Of a stretch of DNA of 64,000 nucleotides, positions 63,704 to 64,000 are shown piece after piece. The notes beneath the pieces were generated by a model. It did not search any database. It was not told the DNA's origin and saw only the letters and a program-made list of their open reading frames with translations. The number at the start of each line of letters is the position of its first letter. The stretch's first letter is position 1. The position numbers and the translations under genes are program-made. The DNA is from G963663365 sp963663365 (lineage in GTDB: Bacteria > Hinthialibacterota > Hinthialibacteria > Hinthialibacterales > G963663365), in assembly GCA_963663365.2 (NCBI GenBank), contig CAXXIH010000005.1:211946-275945 (forward strand), written 5' to 3'.

Positions 63704-64000
63704 TCACTCCAAAACGTGCCGCAACGCATCTTCTAACTCGGGATACTGAAACCGGTACCCACCCTCAACCAACCGTTCGGGATACACACGGGTGCTCGAA
63801 AGCAAAAGCGCATCGGCCATTTCCCCCATCGCCAATCGTAACGCAAACGCGGGCGCCGGAAGAAACGCCGGACGGGAAAGCACATCGGCCAATGTTTTTG
63901 TAAACTCACAATTGGTTACCGGTTCCGGCGAAACACAATTCACCGGCCCCTCTAAATTCTCCGCCTCCATACAATAGGAAATGATGCCCAAAACATCATC
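63704..64000 (-). CDS. TIGR01777-family epimerase/oxidoreductase, C-terminal part (5' partial)
   Basis: The frame continues past the right edge of the window; about 98 residues remain. It matches the end of TIGR01777 (YfcH-like) NAD-dependent epimerases: G-P-V-N-C-V-S-P-E-P-V-T-N, F-T-K-T-L-A-D-V-L-S-R-P, A-F-A-L-R-L-A-M-G-E-M-A-D, L-L-L-S-S-T-R-V-Y-P-E-R-L and F-x-Y-P-E-L-E-D-A-L. This includes the DUF1731 domain. The cofactor-binding half lies outside. Function of the family is poorly defined; a sugar-nucleotide or quinone-related oxidoreductase is usual wording. The stop codon (63704-63706) is directly at the edge of repeat copy 13. Confidence 0.88.
   Translation of the reverse strand, partial: DDVLGIISYCMEAENLEGPVNCVSPEPVTNCEFTKTLADVLSRPAFLPAPAFALRLAMGEMADALLLSSTRVYPERLVEGGYRFQYPELEDALRHVLE

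Noticed and set aside
1..64000. tRNA, rRNA and known riboswitches
   Set aside because: Reading the intergenic regions showed no cloverleaf with T-loop, no rRNA core sequences and no cobalamin-type box near the corrinoid genes.

Overview
The window is about 50% GC and comes from a Gram-negative-type heterotroph. It encodes an outer-membrane porin, several lipoproteins, many secreted glycan-active proteins, pseudopilins of the class-III-signal type, many uroporphyrinogen-decarboxylase (URO-D) family proteins, DUF4838-like and FG-GAP proteins and a planctomycete-style FAD oxidoreductase. This mix resembles PVC-superphylum or neighbouring lineages (Lentisphaerota, Planctomycetota, Hydrogenedentota, Sumerlaeota). 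No rRNA or marker gene is present, so the phylum is an inference. I saw no tRNA, rRNA, CRISPR array or transposase gene.

Layout. 0-9 kb: end of a sialidase-like gene, a porin, a Tat-exported Gfo/Idh/MocA oxidoreductase, a class-III aminotransferase with a secreted FAD oxidoreductase, and two divergent pseudopilin genes. 9-15 kb: a secreted solenoid protein split by a frameshift, then a four-gene minus-strand operon (NfeD/YqiJ-like, flotillin, beta-carbonic-anhydrase-like protein, small coiled coil). 15-26 kb: heparinase II/III-like lyase, AT-rich HEAT-repeat protein, DUF4838-type glycosidase, M24-like protein and a GH43/130-like propeller. 26-36 kb: YgbA and YhcH families, AsmA, an orphan PhoB-type response regulator, a sugar ABC importer without ATPase and a double hemerythrin. 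36-46 kb: a secreted glycosidase-like protein, a corrinoid-protein/URO-D cluster containing an unrecognised 57-residue protein, a lipoprotein glycosidase, an OPA-family transporter and a HAD phosphatase. 46-64 kb: FG-GAP protein, nitrilase-family amidase, K+ channel, third pseudopilin, more URO-D proteins, an ABC importer whose binding protein is fused to its permease, lipoprotein MsrB, a secreted propeller, an alpha/beta hydrolase and a partial TIGR01777 epimerase.

Together the genes point to scavenging of complex, probably sulfated or acidic, glycans: secreted lyases and glycosidases, a porin, two CUT1-type importers and sugar oxidoreductases. One-carbon/corrinoid metabolism and NO/O2 or oxidative stress functions (YgbA, hemerythrin, MsrB) accompany them.

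The most unusual feature is not a gene. Most long intergenic gaps carry pieces of one modular repeat family built from short hairpins. Between copies, stems change sequence while staying paired (for example GCACC/GGTGC, GCCCC/GGGGC and GTCCT/AGGAC around GAA or GTA triloops). All copies of the main modules point the same way on the plus strand whatever the direction of the flanking genes. Copies sit mostly at gene 3' ends, and in at least one case supply the last codons and stop of a protein.
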